A stretch of 64,000 nt of DNA from Chamaecyparis obtusa (taxonomy: Eukaryota; Streptophyta; Pinopsida; Cupressales; Cupressaceae): NCBI GenBank assembly GCA_027943335.1, contig BSBK01001878.1, forward strand, positions 201,001 through 265,000, written 5' to 3'. Both the position numbers and the translations under genes were made by a program. Positions 11,206 through 21,439 of the stretch are shown in pieces. The notes beneath the pieces are model-generated. The model did no database searches and was not told where the DNA came from. It saw only the letters and a list, made by a program, of their open reading frames with translations. Within the stretch, counting starts at the first letter, position 1; the number at the start of each line of letters is the position of its first letter.

Positions 11206-12480
11206 CCCTTGAGATGAAATGGGCCCCATTGCACTAATATGTTGCAAAAGATGAGGAAATTTGGCTTTAATTTATTCCTTGGTTAATAAATTACCCTAAT
11301 GAGAAAGCTGACCATCTAGAACCATCCAATAAAGATGAATTTTTTGATTCCTCAGAGTGTTTAAAGTGACTTTAGTGATATGTTCACACTCTAATGGAGT
11401 AGTAATAGTTGGATTCAACTCTATAGATTGAATGTGTTTAGTAGATTGGGAAATATCCAAAAAAGGAGGCAAATAAGGTTGTATAAATTTCTAAATTAAA
11501 AAATGGATGCAACCCCAAAAATGGTGGCAAATTAAGTTCACAAGCATTTTCAAAAACTTGTTTCACAATGGTATACAGGTTGTAACAAAGAGTATGAATA
11601 TTTATTTTTGATCATTGAAGATGATCCTTTTGTAAATGTACACATACCTTGTCACCAATCTGGAACTGATGAGGAGTTCTATGTTGATCATGTCTATCCT
11701 TATACTTCTTATTGATCTACCAAAAAATATCATGAACTTGTTTTTGTAGTTGTCTTGTCTCATCAAAAAAATTTATTGTTTATCTACCTCCTCATCAACA
11801 TTCAATGGGCTATTAGATTGTAGAACAGGTAATACTATACCCATAGGTTCTAATGGTTGATATCCAAGATAAACCTCAAATGGACTATGCCATGTATTAC
11901 TATGGATTACATAGTTAGAGATATGTATCGCATAGGGTAAGCTCTCATCCCATGTTCGAGGATGCTTGGAATGAAACATCCATAAGATATGAATACTTAT
12001 TTAATTTTCCACTTTTTTCTTCACATCCATTTGATGATGGAATATTTTGGACTTTTTCATCTTTGTGTCTATTCTAGACCATAGTGAACACCAAAAATTG
12101 TTGATGAATCTTCTATCCCTATTAGAAATAATTATTTTTGTAAAATAGAAATGAACCCAAAAATGTTCCAAAAATAACTTGGTAGTCTCTTCTATAGTAG
12201 TAATATTTTTACATGCAACCATCATAGCCATTTTGGAAAACCTATCTACCACCACATATACACAATCATATCCCTACATGGTAGTTGGAAGGCCATATAT
12301 AAAATACTTTGAAACTAATGACCATAGTTTATCAAGAATAGGTATTAATTGTAAATATGGGCCCAACTTACAATTTGTTGGTTTTGCAATTGTATAGGAC
12401 ACACAAGCTTGTATGTATAAAATTATATCCTATTTTATTTTTTGCCAACATAGATGCATTTGAAGGATTGGAACAATCTT
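11206..12480 (-). pseudogene. Integrase of element K (broken)
   Basis: Open pieces at 12255-12001 and 11979-11773 on the minus strand carry gypsy integrase core signatures: [15 protein letters not shown], then SNRDRRFINNFWCSLW (the second catalytic Asp kept, in NRDRRF), then HPRTWDESLPYAIHISNY and NTWHSPFEVYLGYQPL. Past 11773 the frame continues in pieces with a GDKVCVHLQK stretch and ENACELNLPPFLGLHP, typical of the C-terminal domain. A faint FPHLL region after it may be a worn chromodomain. Stops and frameshifts make it non-functional. Its role was inserting the cDNA. Confidence 0.75.
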
Positions 12481-14235
12481 ACCAATACCAAAATGGAATG
12501 CAACAAGACTATACTATGCTTCCAATATCATTCTCTTTTTTTCTTTAGTGGGGACACATATATGACCAACATGGAAAATTAATCTATCCTGCAAGTGAAA
12601 ATTAGAGACAAAATTTCCTCCAACGAATTTACTATAAATGTCAGCAAAATTAGGGTCACTACCATATTAGTGAGCCCAAGTTTTTCATTGATGGCCACAT
12701 GAATTTGAAAGCATTGTCAAACTTGAAATTGGAGGCCTACTCAAACAATATAATACTTTTCTTTGACTTCCCTTTTTATGATGAATGTTGAGGTGAAATT
12801 ATTGTAGATAATCTGACCATATTTTATGTCTATCAGTTGGCAAATTTCCTTGTGATTGCAAAAATTGAAGAGGTTTATGATTCATATGCATAAAATTTTC
12901 CTTTCCCAGTATATAATGCTTCCATTGTTTATAGGAATGAAAAATAGCATAAACCTCCTTTTCATAGGTGGGTTACCTAGTACTACATCAAAAAATGCTT
13001 CACTGTGATAGGAAACTAGATATCCTTGTTACATGAGTACAACACCAATAGCATAATCAGATGTATCTATTTCTATTTCAAATGATTGTAGAAGGTCTAG
13101 AAGTACCAATACTAGGGTTGAACATAGTCTTTTCTTTAACTCCTCAAATACTTATTCCTTTGCCTCTTTCTACTAAATTTTTTCTTTTGTTGCATCCCTT
13201 AGTAATTGATTAAGAGGCCATGATAAATATCTGAAACCAAACAAAAATATCCAATAGAAGTTTTCTAGGGCTAAGAAATTGTGAAGCTCTGTGAAATTTG
13301 TAGGTGGCAAACCTTTGATTATTTCTATCTTTTTGGAGTGAATATGAACACCATGAGTATCAATGCCATATCCTAGATATTAAATACTTTGATAGCAAAA
13401 GAACACTTTTTAATGTTGGCATAGATTTTGTGTTGTTGCAGAGTTGAAAAACTTATTCAAGATGTTGCAAATCCTTATAACATGTTTTACTAAACATGAG
13501 TATCATCCAAATAAACCACCACCATAGAATCAATGAACGGTTTGAGAAATTCATTTATCAACCTCATAAATGTGGTATGGAATTTTTTATACCTAAAGGC
13601 ATAACCAACCATTAAAACAAACCTTCCTTGGACTTAAATGCAATATTACATACATTTCTTGGATTAATTGGTACTTGGTAATATCTAGATTTCAATTTGA
13701 TCTTTGTAAAGAACTTGTCCTCTCTAACCTTTTCCAAGAATCCATCAATTTGATGGATTGGATATGTATTTTTCATAATGATTTTATTCAATTCCCTATA
13801 ATAAATATATAGTCTACATGTCCCATATTTCTTCTTAGAAAGAACAATTGGACTACCACATGGTCAATCATTTCGTTGAATGTGTCCCTTCTAGGTAAAC
13901 TCTTTAATTTTTTTCTTTATTTTATCATTTTCCAAAACTGACATCCTATATATTGGTTCATATGGTAGTGGTTTCCCTATAATTAAATCAATAGAGCACT
14001 TGACTTGATAGTGTGTTGGGACCCGAATCAGTGATTTAAACATACTATGATATACTTTCAAAATTTCATCCATTTAATTTTGTTATTTTTCTTTTGTGGC
14101 CACCTTGGCATGTGTATTAAGGATGAATGAATTTGTTTCCTCTAGATGAATCATGAGAAGAAAAAAATATATAGTTTGAACAATCAAATGCTTACATTGT
14201 TTGGTGCTAGTCAAAGAAGCAATTAATTTTGGACA
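12481..14235 (-). pseudogene. Reverse transcriptase and RNase H of element K (broken)
   Basis: The minus-strand translation shows gypsy RT blocks in order: CRLYIYYRELNKIIMKNTYP, IDGFLEKVREDKFFTKIKL, YYQVPI, then VVVYLDD near 13502-13516, the metal-binding catalytic motif, intact. Downstream, around 12780-12990, is an RNase H trace, KEVYAIFHSYKQWKHYILGK followed by HKPLQFLQSQGNLPTDRHK. The upstream end (14083-14235) is the protease-RT linker, cut at 14235 by element A and continued at 54998. There are many in-frame stops and shifts. Confidence 0.8.
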
Positions 14236-15330
14236 TGTTGGCAAGTTGACTATACTATTGTATATGACTAGATATAGTGTTGTCATTATGGAAATAAAGT
14301 CATGTAGATTTTTAGAGTCAGCGCACATTATCATAAGTTTAGAATATGACTAAGTATAGAAGACTAGACAGTTAGCAGAGCACCAGTAGATTAGAGCATC
14401 AACGCACGTGTGTATGACCAAGTTATGGTATGCACCCTTAAAGATAAGATGGTAAGTGAGTATTCATGCTAAGTCTAAGAGTGCATGATCAAATGAGACA
14501 ATATGATGAAGATACAGATAGTGAACACTAGAACAAAATAGAGTATGCAGTCGACTGTTAGTATTTTGATTAGGAGTTATAATAATGTTTTTTTAAGGTT
14601 GTGTGCCTATTGTAATTAGGTTGTAGATATGTAAGCATCTTTGTTTGTAAACACTCTTGAGCCAATTCACTTGGAAGTGTTGTATGTAATCGGTTATAGG
14701 TCGACCTAGTTAATTGTTTTGTTAGCGCATATAAATATAAGATGCACCTTTGTAATAAAGTATGGAAGTGGATATAGAGTCAAAATAAGAAGAATGGAAA
14801 CATGTGAAGTGAAGATAGAATGAGTTATAGCTTTACAAGGGGCTAAAGCATCATTGCACAAAGGGAATTGATTAGACAAGAAGTGTCACAACAATAGTTC
14901 ATCTAGCGATATAGTGTGTATCTAAGATCAAAAGGTTGTAGCCTTCACCACTTGATCAGTGAAATCTAGGATAGTGTGTCCCCACCACTAACAGGGTTAT
15001 TGTAAAAGACTCCTAACATGGTCTGACCTTTGACTAGGTCACTATACTAAAAGAATTGTAAAGAACAACTCCTAACAGGGTTGTAGATCTTCTAACAAGG
15101 ATAATAAAACACTAGTGCAGTTCTTAGTGGGTTTCAATTCCCACTGGGGTTTTTACTTATTTGGGTTTCCTCATAACCATATTGGTGTTATGTGTTGTGA
15201 TTGTTTGTCTTGTTTACTTTGATTTTCATATCAATAGTTAAGAAATCAAATTAAGATTAAAGAGTTCAGAAATTAATAAGATATAGTGAACACTGATTCA
15301 CCCCCCCTCTTAGTGTTTCCATTCCTAACA
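14236..15330 (+). repeat. 5' LTR of element A
   Basis: It starts TGTTGGCAAGTTGAC and ends CATTCCTAACA. It aligns along its length with 53882-54997, by eye close to 90% identical. U3 holds a TATA box. R/U5 holds four CTAACAGGGT-like boxes (near 14988, 15013, 15072, 15092), a six-pair hairpin AGTGGG...CCCACT at 15126-15145 and a CACCCCCCCTCT run near the end. These R/U5 features recur in element B and, more loosely, in G. Confidence 0.92.
14730..14759 (+). promoter_or_regulatory. TATA box and possible polyadenylation signal in the A LTR
   Basis: ATATAAATA at 14730-14738 is a good plant TATA box, and AATAAA follows at 14754-14759. Both are kept in the 3' LTR near 54400-54422. Transcription would start shortly after the TATA, marking the U3/R boundary. 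This is inferred from sequence only. Confidence 0.55.
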
Positions 15331-15332
15331 AT

Positions 15333-15344
15333 AGGTATCAGAGC
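15333..15344 (+). other. Primer binding site of element A
   Basis: AGGTATCAGAGC differs by one base from the initiator tRNA-Met primer site and lies two bases after the LTR. Confidence 0.85.
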
Positions 15345-15385
15345 TCTGGTCCTTTGAAGAGAAGTTTAACCACTTGAGGAGATCA

Positions 15386-16525
15386 ATGGGTTCATAAGAA
15401 GCAAAAAATCTGAAGAAGAATCTCATGGAAGCTCTTGAAGACCTTGATAGATCTGAGAAATAAGTTGAAGAACTAAAATTGAAAGACACTAGTGCACAAG
15501 TATCCATCAAGAAACTTAGAAAATATTTGAAAGATTATTCAAACAGTGACTTAGGGAAAATGGTCCAAAAGATAAATGAAGAGAAAACATCTCTCAAAGA
15601 TAAGGTTGAAGATTTGGATGAAAAGCTAACTAACAATCAAGAAGTTTACGATTAACAAATCAATGAGAACCTTCAACCAAATGAATAATTGAGACAAGAA
15701 AATATGGAAATCTTGGAGCTAAGAAACAACAAATAAAAATTGGAATCTACATTGAAAGAGGTAAAGAATCACATTGAGAAATTACACACCTGTTCTAATT
15801 TGATAGAGTCACAGTTGTATGCAGGGAAGCTTAAAGGAGATACCAGCTGTATTGGATTCAATAAAGCACAAAATCAGATTGATGACATGTGAGAAAGGAA
15901 GAAAGCACCAAAAGACACTAAAGTTGCTAAGGAGACTGGAAATCAGACTAAAGACAATATTGAACCATCTAAGGATGATCACAAGCTAGTAGACCAAAAT
16001 TGTTATGCTTATAACAAGCATGGACATATTGCAAGGGATTGTAAAGAGGTAAGAACTTTCAATGGTTAATATTATTCATGCAATAAATTTGGTCATAGAG
16101 ATATGAATTGTAGAACAAGTCAGAAGAACAAGACTCAGCAGAATCAGAGAACTCAAATTTAGAGAAATTAGAATTAACCAAATGTAAGTTCTCAGAATAT
16201 TACATGTCAGATATGTAATAATAATGGTCACTCAACTAGACAATGTAAAATGGTAACCCATATCAATGCACCAGGGAATTTAAGGCCTCTAGTTATTTGT
16301 CACTCTTGTAACAAGGCCGGACACATCTCAAAGTTTTGTAGATCAAGAACATAAAGTCAAGAAAGCCCTAAAAAGCTAGAAGTATCAATATTGAATGAAG
16401 GAGAAGTCAAGTTTGTTAAAGCTATAGAAGATGCAAGCTTGATTTGGATAGATGCAAAGAAGGATAAGGTTGATGAGTATGTATTGGATGCATCCATAAT
16501 GGATCCACCCTCTACATCTGGATGA
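15386..16525 (+). pseudogene. gag-like gene of element A (broken)
   Basis: The frame runs from the ATG at 15386 to the TGA at 16523-16525, 380 codons, interrupted by several in-frame stops. The first two thirds are a charged coiled coil (KKLRKYLKDYSNSDLGKM, ENMEILELRNNK). Four CCHC knuckles follow: YAYNKHGHIARDC (first Cys now Tyr), YYSCNKFGHRDMNC (first Cys now Tyr), CQICNNNGHSTRQC and CHSCNKAGHISKFC. The tail EGEVKFVKAIEDASLIW...DASIMDPPSTSG matches F and H. The start lies 41 bases after the primer site. Its likely role is packaging element RNA into particles, inferred from the knuckles and position. Confidence 0.8.
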
Positions 16526-16946
16526 ATGACCTTCAGGGTCATAGGGGGAGCTAATTTAGCTGTAGACCCCTGTGCAACTGATATACTCACCTTTCAGAGT
16601 ATGCACCTTTGGATTTCACATTTTGGAGACCATTTGATGCTATGTGTAAGAGCGTACTACCTAATCGATTGCAAGATGTAAGTTGGAAATTCTCAATCGA
16701 ATTCTAGTTTATGCAACAAGAATCAGTGGAAAATATTTCACTTTATAGTCTACAAAAACTTATAGATCACTCATTGCATTCTAGTTAGATTGATTAGAGA
16801 CCATAGAAGCCCTAGCACTTGAATTGTGCAGTGTAGAAGCTTTATTTACTAGCAAAGAAGTGTGATTGATTAGTTACAAAGCCCTAGTTTGACACGATGA
16901 TTCATAAGTCTTTGGAATCTGATTTGAAGTATTAACAAAGTAAGTC
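16526..16946 (+). other. Spacer between gag and second ORF in element A
   Basis: Non-coding. The first part (GTCATAGGGGGAGCTAATTTAG region, near 16540-16610) is conserved in F (minus, about 45209-45120) and H. The rest holds no structure that I recognise. Confidence 0.5.
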
Positions 16947-17950
16947 ATGGCTACACCAGTTGTCTTTGATGTTTCTGAGAGAAAGAGGTACATTTTTAAG
17001 AGGCACCCTTTTAAGTCAACCCTAGATGACCTAGAAGGTGCATTTTCAAGAACCCCTATGGGCATAATGCATGTTGAAGACATTTACATGCATACATATA
17101 CTGTAAGAAGGAACTAGTTGGACTTGATACGATAAGGTCGCACCTTGAGTTCATGATAAAACTAGATAGAACATTCCTAGATGAGTTTGCACATCTAGAA
17201 GACCATCCCATTGTTGAGTATGCTATGACATATGAGTTCTATGAGTCTAACTGGATCAAGATCTTGTTAAGAATAATCCACAATGATGTATTTTGGATAG
17301 TGAAGTCCCAGTAAGAATCACATGAGATCTTATTCATGGAATGATAGGTCTTTCTAGGATAGGTGTCATTCTTCCAGTGGACAAGGATGTAAGGAAATTA
17401 GTTGAATAGGCATGTAAGTCTAGAAGTGATAGGAACAGTATGAAAATTGACCCTATTGAAGATAAAGACATTAAATTGATGTCTATGATACTAGGTTACA
17501 AGTTTTAGCACACCAATAAGGTGAATAGTGTGTCTGCGACCACTATTCTTGTAGCAATTAGAATTGTTAAGGAAAATGGAGAGTTCAATTTGTGTGAGAT
17601 CTTGCACACACAATTGATTGATAAAATTAAAGCCATCAAGCATGATAAGACCAAAATATTCAGGTTTGGGTCTTTAATTATTTACATGTACTTCTATATA
17701 CTTGGAAAGGTCTCAAATTTATACTTAAACAAAAGTATACCTACAATGCCTCAAATATCTCTTAAGGCATCTACGAAGAGCACATTGAAGGATTATGTGG
17801 AGCTTGAACTAAAGACATTCAAGATCAAAATGTTGATGAGGTATAGATTACTGAAAATTATTGTCAAGAAATACAAAGACAACATTTTCTTTATGGTAGA
17901 AACTGACATAACATGCATGGAATCAGTTGAGCCTAGAACAAAGTGGATAC
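16947..17950 (+). pseudogene. Second ORF of element A, N-terminal part (before element B)
   Basis: It starts MATPVVFDVSERKRYIFKRH, matching the F copy (MATPIVYDVTKKKRYVFKRH), which fixes the start. It then follows F through ...EYAMTYEFYESNWIKILLR, HEILFMEMIGLSRIGVILP and CKSRSDR to an open stretch at 17521-17967 with FRFGSLIIYMYFYILGKVS and NIFFMVETDITCMESVEP. It contains stops and a shift near 17310. It ends at VEPRTKWI, where element B begins at 17951 with duplication GATAC. No polymerase or integrase motif is present. The IGL motif followed by a hydrophobic FGSLIIYMYFYI block recalls the layout of plant transposon-derived mobile domains, but that is a weak inference. Confidence 0.7.
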
Positions 17951-18674
17951 TATTGGAGATTTGCTAGCAAGCCAGTACTAACTATATGTTAGTCATTGAT
18001 GACAACATATGGAAAGTAGAATGCATGTAATTCTTATGTAGTAATCTTTTAGTATATGTAGCATGGACATGATATCAACATGATATCATGAGCGCAAAGG
18101 TTAACTCTTAGTAGAGATAGTTATATAGCAGTTGGTGTCAGTAGTGTTCCTGATAGAGTAACAGGTAGTGTTCTATGTATGGTTGTTTGTACAGTTATCA
18201 TGGAGCCTTGTGTGCTTGTATTTATGTTGAAGGCATGTTAGTGATGTTTTAGTTATGGATGCATAGTTTGTTGATGAGTAGAAGTAAAGTTATGCAATCG
18301 CTATTCACCAACAATAGTTTCTTGTGTTTATTTAGTAGAGCCGATAGAGATCTTATTGGTTATGTAGTTGCACCTATCCTGTGGGTATGCACCCTTGGAT
18401 TTAACCTTAGAGGAGAGTTATTGATGTTTGATTAAGAGTACATGAGTTAATTTAGCTTGAGGAAAAAGATCCAGTTGTTTTGGTAGAGCTGACAGTGTGT
18501 AGCGTGTGTCTACAATTATCTTATTGAACAGGTCCTAGAATGTGTTGTGTGCATAGTAGAGTCGACATAATGTTTATTGGATTTTTTTATGGTTTCTCTA
18601 ATATGATTTCAAGGTGGTTCTAATAGGTTGACTTGATTATATCATTTAGAGGAAAGATATTTATAGGTAGTCAT
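17951..18674 (+). repeat. 5' LTR of element B, first segment
   Basis: It starts TATTGGAGATTTGC, where TG has become TA, and aligns with the 3' LTR from 50116. A TATA-like ATATTTATA lies at 18658-18666. Element G inserted only a few bases after it, at GTCAT (18670-18674). Confidence 0.88.
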
Positions 18675-18726
18675 TGTTGGCATTAAGAAGGATTGCCACT
18701 AGTGACAACACTTATTTGCATTCGCA

Positions 18727-18859
18727 GTGCAAACCAAGCAGAATAGTGCAAACCGAGAAAAATAGTGCAAACTGAATAGAACAGTGAAAACCGAGCAGAA
18801 CAGTGCAAACCGAGCAGGACAGTGCAAACCGAGCAGGACAGTGTAAACCGAGTAACATT
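18727..18859 (+). repeat. 19-base minisatellite in U3 of the G 5' LTR, 7 units
   Basis: Seven contiguous 19-base units with consensus GTGCAAACCGAGCAGAACA. The 3' LTR has eight. ACCGAG continues to recur, less regularly, for another 150 bases. Confidence 0.9.
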
Positions 18860-19095
18860 ATGTCTACCGAGTCACCAGTATTTACCAAGTCCAAAACCTA
18901 TCGAGTGGTTAGTATGAACCGAGCCTTCACTTCTACCGAGTGCATGATGATGCTGAGTTATCTAGTGGACGCTGAGTATCAGAAAGTCACCGAGTTAGTT
19001 TGCAGGAACCGAGTAACCTTACTTGGGCCGACTTAGTAGCACTTATGTTTATTTGTCAAGCTGACTTTGTAATCGTAATTAATTGTTTATACTTG

Positions 19096-19104
19096 TATAT
19101 AAAC
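19096..19104 (+). promoter_or_regulatory. TATA box in the G 5' LTR
   Basis: TATATAAAC sits in an otherwise mixed context and is conserved in the 3' LTR at 25221-25229 and in the element I LTR. It is the probable core promoter. Confidence 0.55.
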
Positions 19105-19739
19105 AATGTTGTAAAATACCAAGATGTATTGTAATGAGTATGAATATGAAATAGAAGAGAAAAGAAGAGATAAGTGAATTACAAAGGGCTACAGCAATAT
19201 AAGGAATAGCAAAGACAAATTCATCACAGAAGGTGATCAGTACATCAGCGAATCTCATTCAACAATCCAGTTGCAAAGCAAGAGATCTACTGTTTCATCC
19301 TAACAGGTGAATAAGTACTAAAATCCTTTAACTGGGTAGACTTAATAGTCTTTTGTAAAATATCTTTACCGAGTACATACTTCTTTTGTAAGTTTGTAAA
19401 AATCCTCTAACAAGGTGGACCAAGCAGTCCTTATTGCTCCTAGCAGGGCAGATCATCAAAAGTGATCAATTGTAAGCCTTAACCGGCCAACTTTATACTG
19501 CAGTACTAAAGCTTTGTGGGTTTCATCCCCACCCCAGTTTTACTTTCTTTTTGGAAGGTTTCTGGGTAACCAAATCTATGTGTCATTGTTGTGAATGCTT
19601 TTAAGTTTCATGCTTTCTATATGCATAAGGATAAAGTAAACTATATGTTAATACATCTGTTATTGAAAGAAAATTTGGAGTTACTGATTCACCCCTCCCC
19701 TCTCAGTAACTTGGTTAATTCTTAAATATTTCCAACAAT

Positions 19740-19751
19740 TTGTATCAGAGC
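19740..19751 (+). other. Primer binding site of element G
   Basis: TTGTATCAGAGC differs by one base from the initiator tRNA-Met primer site, two bases after the LTR. Confidence 0.85.
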
Positions 19752-19803
19752 AGTATTGGTTCTCAAGATAAAGCTTAACTAGCTTGAGCAAAGATCCAGG
19801 ACA

Positions 19804-20995
19804 ATGGAGGTATTCAAATTGAACAAGGTGATTGAAAATGAAAAGCTAGATCTAGAAATGGCCATAGCTAAACTTAAAGAAGCAAAAGAACATCTTTCCC
19901 AATCCCTAAGAAGAAGGAAGGAACTTGCAAATCAGATGAATGATCAGAATTACATTGAAGAAAAGATTGAAGATCTTTTTCCCTCAGATAGCTCAGATGA
20001 AGCAAACAATGTTGTCAAAGAACTCCTAGAAAAGAATGGGTCTTTGCAGGAAGAAGTGAGAAAATTAAAAAGAGAACAAGAGCTACACTCTACAAGATTT
20101 TGTGAGATCTTAGAACAAAGAAACAAGTTGAAAGATGAATTAGATGGAAGGAACAATGAAGTCCAAAATAAAACCCTTCAGTTAGAAAACCTAATTGATC
20201 AGATCTCCCATACAAATGAGGAAATTCTGACTCTAAGCTCAGAAATAGAAAGCACAAGAGAAGAACTAAGATCTGAAAAGGAAATCAATCAAAGATTGGT
20301 GGATGACCTAAACACCAAAAAACAAATCAATGAAAGAATGCTAAAAAGCCAAGAAGACCTAGATCAGCTGTATAATCGAAATCTTCATAGGCAAAAAGGA
20401 AAAGCAGGACTTGGATACAATGGAGAAGGTGAATCTTCTAAGCAAGGTACTCAAAGAAATCAGAAACCTACTTTTAATCATTGTGGAAAAATAGGACATA
20501 CTTCAAATAAATGTTGGAGCAATGAAAAAGTAGAATTCAATGGAAAATGCTACAACTGCAATCAGCACGGTCACAAAGCAAATGAATGTAGGGAAAAACC
20601 AAGATTCAAAGGTAATTGTCACAAATGCAACAAACAAGGTCACAGGGCATCCGAGTGCAGATCCAAAACATTCAATCCAGTAGAACAAATTATAAAAGCA
20701 ATTTGGATGGGATTAAAACACCTAGTGCAGATGTCATTACTGTGGAGAATATGGACACATTGGCATGAACTACATAAAACATCATCTAAGGAAAAGAGAT
20801 ACTACCGTAAGATGCTTCAAATGCACTAAACTCGGTCACATAGCTAGAAATTGCATGAATGCTAGTAAAGTTGAAGATGGAAAGAAGAATGAAGCAACTA
20901 AGGTCAGGAAACAGGTAAGACAAAAGTGGATTCTTAAATCTACCGAGAAAACCAGTCCAAGTAATGGAATGGGTGGCTCTACTGACTCAAACTAA
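19804..20995 (+). pseudogene. gag-like gene of element G (one frameshift)
   Basis: The main frame is open for 341 codons from 19804. About 220 residues of coiled coil (LDLEMAIAKLKEAKEHLSQS onward) are followed by zinc knuckles FNHCGKIGHTSNKC (first Cys replaced), CYNCNQHGHKANEC and CHKCNKQGHRASEC. Around 20700 the frame shifts: two further knuckles, CHYCGEYGHIGMNY and CFKCTKLGHIARNC, are read in another frame up to the stop at 20993-20995. The original protein thus had five knuckles, more than the one or two usual for copia gag. The start is chosen by homology with element I. RNA packaging is inferred. Confidence 0.8.
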
Positions 20996-21439
20996 ATTCC
21001 CAAGAGAGCACTGGAACTGTATTCTCATAGACAAATCTCAAGTAGTTCCAGAACTAAATTAAAAGAAAGATCTAAATTGGCATACAAAGATGCAACAAGA
21101 TCACAGGAAGGTTGGTATCAGTCTTTACCGAGCAAGGTCGGTATCAATCTTTACCGAGCAAGGTTGGTACCAGTCTTTACCAAGCGAGGTCGGAGCAATT
21201 TGAATTCTCGAGTTCACCGAGTTGCGAAGTCTTTACCGAGCAATTAATTCATAGTGGGTGACAGTCTGTCAGAATTCATACCCTAATTCGTACTGAGCAT
21301 TAATGACAGAGTTGTAAACAAAAGGCAAGAAATCAAACTCATTCTTCACTGCGAACCTTTAGCACTTTGAGAGCAAAAAATTTCAAGAGCAATCCAGGGA
21401 TTCAAATACTTTTGCGAAAAGAATTTTCTGTGAGCTACC
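20996..21439 (+). repeat. Spacer of element G with ACCGAGCAAGGTCGG tandem units
   Basis: Between 21113 and 21245 the unit TCTTTACCGAGCAAGGTCGG, with a short joining sequence (about 28 bases in all), repeats three to four times with decay. The same ACCGAG core occurs in the LTR minisatellite. The rest is unstructured leader to the second ORF. Confidence 0.65.

Larger units (their letters stand above)
18675..19737 (+). repeat. 5' LTR of element G
   Basis: It starts TGTTGGCATTAAG and ends ATATTTCCAACA. It aligns with 24781-25862, by eye about 95% or better. The TATA box TATATAAAC is at 19096-19104. R/U5 carries a series of CTAACAAGGTGG/CCTAGCAGGGCA-type boxes and a GTGGG...CCCAC hairpin (same region of the 3' copy: 25641-25657), as in A and B. 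Confidence 0.93.

Noticed and set aside
12179..12548. Plus-strand ORFs opposite the K integrase
   Set aside because: They are antisense shadows of the integrase reading frame and show no independent support.
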